From Intoshia linei (Eukaryota > Orthonectida > Rhopaluridae), in contig LWCA01000626.1 of the NCBI GenBank assembly GCA_001642005.1, positions 1 to 21,695 on the forward strand: a stretch of 21,695 nucleotides of DNA, in the 5' to 3' direction. The first letter of the stretch is position 1. Each line of letters opens with the position of its first letter. Of this stretch, positions 20,501 through 21,695 are shown piece by piece. The notes beneath the pieces were generated by a model. The model was not told the origin of the DNA, made no database searches, and worked only from the letters and a program-made list of their open reading frames with translations. A program made the translations under genes and the position numbers.

Positions 20501-20519
20501 TAGTATCATCAGTCGAGAG
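11591..20519 (+). CDS. Secreted protein with tandem class C GPCR-like Venus flytrap domains (3' incomplete)
   Basis: Proposed join(11591-11744, 11847-11963, 12345-12458, 12901-13049, 13303-13462, 15745-17237, 18924-20519), 1261 codons, open across all joins. Exon phases are 1,1,1,0,1,0,0 and every intron is GT...AG. Residues 1-16 (MEIYIFINIIFAVVWS) form a clear signal peptide. Landmarks in the order of an ANF_receptor/mGluR ligand domain follow: strand FAIVQFPF (34-41, cf. ILGGLFPV); helix ESLKWTLYLLN (59-69, cf. EAMLYALDQIN); YYIPGIKLG (83-91, cf. LLPNITLG); GMIFYENNLNTKEIVKF (129-145); the lobe 2 helix and strand LQATLMILRKHKYKKLNIL (177-195); PILFIG (304-309); and SKALLFAYQDLC (490-501, cf. 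AHALHAMHKDLC). A second, weaker set follows from about residue 614. The comparison is by eye from family knowledge. The sequence is rich in N, K, I and F. The last exon ends at a donor, GAG|GTATAT, so the 3' end lies outside. Confidence 0.6.
12578..12859. mobile_element. hAT-like MITE in intron 3 of the flytrap-like gene
   Basis: The left end is CAGTGATTCTTAGGG and the right end, reverse-complemented, CAATGATTCTCAATG, giving an 11-12-bp imperfect inverted repeat typical of hAT ends. The interior carries GGGACATATCGTCCC-like sequence. I see no convincing target duplication, so it is an old insertion. It stops 41 bp before the exon 4 acceptor. Confidence 0.5.
13581..13862. mobile_element. hAT MITE in intron 5
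   Basis: A 282-bp element with left end CAAGGGCAGATTCAAG and right end (reverse complement) CAGTGGCGGATTCAAG: 13 of 16 identical, of the same terminal type as the element at 1698-2071. Inside are GATGCGAGCGAAGCGAGC and GGGGTGCAACTGCACC. The flanking sequences (TTAGTAAT and GTAATTAT) share only GTAAT, so the target duplication is decayed. Confidence 0.65.
13985..14945 (+). repeat. 134-bp-period interspersed repeat, copy 5 (near full length)
   Basis: The most complete + strand copy. It starts with TTGTTGTGGTTTTTTAC, then GAAAATGAGTATTTGAGAATG, CCCATATTTCTTTATTG and the GTGCAGACATTCACTGCAC segment near 14106. Next come the shared head module (TTGAAAAATATTGG, CACCGGGAGTGCGTAG, CTGGAATAAGCTCTATC) and GACCGTGAACGCG at 14398. 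Tandem units follow with TTCTAGG at 14484, 14618 and 14752, exactly 134 bp apart twice, and a decayed anchor near 14886. It ends in CAAACAGACAAACAGACA. No conserved coding frame is shared with the other copies. Confidence 0.7.
14964..15456. mobile_element. Intact hAT MITE with perfect TIRs and 8-bp target duplication
   Basis: A 493-bp element with identical 15-bp terminal inverted repeats CAGTGCTTTCCAACC / GGTTGGAAAGCACTG and a perfect 8-bp target duplication CAGTAAGG (14956-14963 and 15457-15464). The subterminal phrase GGTGTGTCGC occurs in the same orientation near both ends (about 14979 and 15390). There is no transposase. Perfect ends suggest a fairly recent insertion; it lies in intron 5, 288 bp before the exon 6 acceptor. 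Confidence 0.9.
15745..17237 (+). CDS. Exon 6: lobe 2 of flytrap module 1 and start of module 2
   Basis: This is a 1493-nt exon, residues 232-729 of the assembled protein. The frame is open from the acceptor TTTAG (15744); the GTG at 15780 is internal, not a start. The donor is AAG|GTATGT, and the reading frame past 17237 is intron read-through. Residues 304-330 (PILFIG...SHG) fit the strand-helix-strand of lobe 2 (in mGluR, VVCF...IGSDGW). SKALLFAYQDLC (490-501) and LISYLDQIFDKY (512-523) fit the domain's closing helices. From about residue 611 the landmarks restart: YMKFNLYFYSML, HKLIINHLNKRFKEY (638-652) and FWFGIIHYSF (699-708). No membrane helix, and only a handful of cysteines, so no cysteine-rich domain. 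Confidence 0.7.
17553..18385 (-). repeat. 134-bp-period interspersed repeat, copy 6 (inverted, near full length)
   Basis: An inverted copy in intron 6. The terminus CGCGATTTTTGTTTGTGTG...TTCCAC (17556-17586) matches the end of copy 2. Anchors (GAA of the reversed TTCTA) at 17609, 17743 and 17876 are 134 and 133 bp apart. The head module is reversed: CTTATTCCAGTTGATAT, CCCGGTGAAAAATAA, then TGCAGTGAACGTCTACACA at about 18245. A segment of about 57 bp with the TATCAACTGG...TCAGAA core is present twice in tandem (about 18001-18057 and 18056-18112). Confidence 0.7.
18768..18873. mobile_element. Small mariner-like MITE or terminal inverted-repeat remnant
   Basis: Perfect 12-bp inverted repeat TAACGGAATTTT (18794-18805) and AAAATTCCGTTA (18844-18855). 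Outward of these, the left end TAGAGTTTTAGACC and the right end (reverse complement) TACAGTCCAAGTCC are similar. A TA lies at each edge. It is only about 106 bp and lies 50 bp before the exon 7 acceptor. Confidence 0.5.
18924..20519 (+). CDS. Exon 7: remainder of flytrap module 2 and a possible third-module start
   Basis: This is a 1596-nt exon, residues 730-1261, phase 0 at both ends. The acceptor ACATAG|ATT (18923) keeps the frame with exon 6; TTAG at 18933 is an alternative acceptor but would change phase. The TTG at 18951 is internal. CEIIENLKSLLNHVTENFVI (773-792) with MYGD fits the lobe 2 entry helix and strand (in mGluR, QAKAMVDLLKHFNWTYV). IGLIVFMLDKSEIEIVLNMY (878-897) fits the next strand and helix and parallels PILFIG in exon 6. 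ELKNDDFDYIS (961-971) recalls IPGFDDYF. NLIDILSKYQSCHSLNLTI (1060-1078) parallels LISYLDQIFDKYS. The last 150 residues are not assigned. Translation past 20519 runs into intron and stops at 20594. Confidence 0.65.
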
Positions 20520-21000
20520 GTATATATTATTATGGCCATTATTGATAGTCTATTAACTCTTAGGCTCTACGAGCTATTTTTTAGCATAAAATGAAAATAT
20601 TTTACTAATAATAATTATAATATTAAGTGTTAAGTAAAAAACTTTAAATTAGGTGTATAACACTCAGTTGTTTTTCTAGAAGTAAAATCAATTTACAAGG
20701 TATTTAAATGACACTATCAAGTATATACATAAATTTGAATATAATTGATATTATGTCAGTCAGGGGTCGGCAACCAGTGGCCCACATAATACTTTTATGG
20801 GCCCATTGAGTAAATATTTAAATTATTTATTTTTAAATTTTTCAACTTTTAAACACATATTTAAAAATTTGTCTACTATAATTATAATCATTTTAATGTC
20901 AGCAAAATCGTTTAATTTATAAGCCAAAATGATGCTAAAATTGAGCCTTAAAATTTAAATTTGATGAAATATTTCATGATAAAATGGTAAAATCAGTTTT
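20520..21000. other. Probable intron or 3' region; solo hAT-like end at 20761
   Basis: Follows the GAG|GTATAT donor. CAGGGGTCGGCAACC at 20761-20775 is a classic hAT terminal repeat, followed by AGTGGCCCACA...TGGGCCCATTG. No matching right terminus is found in the window, so the element is truncated or its partner is lost. No further exon of the flytrap-like gene is recognised here. Confidence 0.45.
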
Positions 21001-21695
21001 TAATTAGGAATGCATTGATTTGTGGTGTTGAAATTTTTTATCTATATCAACTGGAATAAGCTGTATCAGAATAATTTTTTTTTTAAATTCTAGGACTATT
21101 AATTATATCAAATTTTTGTTATTAAAATAGTTACCAAATAAAAAAAACAAAAAACTTTTTTTATTTTTGAATAAAATGGTAATCTGTGGTTTTGACTCTG
21201 AAGATTATATGTAGAGATGAATTATATAGATTCTCACCCATATTTCTTTATTGGAAATGTGTAGACGTTCAATGCACATTTTTTTTGAAATTTTAAGATC
21301 AATATTTACATTTTCAATTTTTATTTTAATCGAAATATTTGAAAAATATTGGTTGATAATATATTAAAAATTATTTTTCACCGGGAATGCGTAGATTTCT
21401 GGGGTTGTATTTTTGTATTTATATCAACTGGAATAAGCTCTATCAGAATAATCGTTTTTTTTAATTTTCGAACAGTTAATTATTTCACATTTTTGGTTTT
21501 AATAAAATATTTTGGAAAAAAAATATATGAATACTAAAATGCCTTTTTGACCGTGAAGTCGTCACTTATTCGTATTGAAATTTTCTGTGTGTGTTAACAG
21601 GATACAACTATACCACCTGTAAAATATTTGAAATTCTAAGACTGTTTTCATTAAAAAAAGAAGGGTAATTTGTGGTTTTGGCCCTGAAGATGTAA
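21000..21695 (+). repeat. 134-bp-period interspersed repeat, copy 7 (partial plus full head; runs off the window)
   Basis: A first partial head (21008-21185: GGAATGCATTG, ATATCAACTGGAATAAG, GTGGTTTTGACTCTGAAG) is followed directly by a second, better preserved head from about 21205 (ATATAGATTCTCACCC, GTGTAGACGTTCAATGCAC, TTGAAAAATATTGG, CACCGGGAATGCGTAG, GACCGTGAAGTCGTC at 21550). One tandem-unit anchor, TTCTAAG, is at 21634. The copy continues past 21695. The short ORF at 21349-21537 is a by-product of this repeat. Confidence 0.65.

Noticed and set aside
1-21695. tRNA, rRNA, CRISPR or bacterial-type operon structure
   Set aside because: No cloverleaf with B-box sequence, no regular spacer array and no Shine-Dalgarno-linked gene series were seen on either strand.

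Overview
This is AT-rich eukaryotic DNA with spliced genes. GT...AG introns, in-frame exons split by transposon-filled introns, AATAAA signals, and a dense set of small cut-and-paste DNA transposons (hAT, piggyBac-like, Tc1/mariner) indicate an animal nuclear genome. The hAT end motifs (for example CAGTGGCGGAT... and CAGGGGTCGGCAACC), a phrase like GCGAGCGAAGCGAGC and the Tc1 transposase start MGRGK-LT remind me of insects, perhaps Hemiptera. That placement is an inference with modest confidence. I see no bacterial operons, rRNA, tRNA or CRISPR.

Layout, all genes on the + strand. (1) 1-2730 is the 3' end of a coiled-coil protein gene. The window opens exactly on a splice donor (GTAAGT); a 60-nt exon (715-774) and the last exon (2335-2691) follow, and the intron between them carries a piggyBac-like MITE (927-1425), a 134-bp-period repeat and a hAT MITE with an 8-bp target duplication (1698-2071). 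(2) About 3898-8613 holds a small, unrecognised coiled-coil gene that I assembled from exons too short to appear as long ORFs. Its large intron contains a repeat copy, a Tc1-type MITE and a hAT MITE. (3) 8614-11590 is intergenic, with repeat blocks and a dead Tc1 element (9820-11202). (4) 11591-20519 and probably beyond is the main gene: a signal-peptide exon, four short exons and two very large exons (1493 and 1596 nt). All seven join in one open frame of 1261 codons.

The large gene is the most interesting object. By eye the predicted protein follows the order of landmarks in the Venus flytrap (ANF_receptor, type I periplasmic-binding-like) ligand domain of class C receptors such as metabotropic glutamate receptors. 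Those landmarks appear twice, about 550-600 residues apart, so it looks like a highly diverged secreted protein or receptor ectodomain with two tandem modules. A third may begin at the last visible exon end. No membrane region or downstream effector domain is visible in the window.

The rest is repeat biology. One interspersed family with an internal tandem period of about 134 bp is present at seven places on both strands, in introns of all three genes and between genes.
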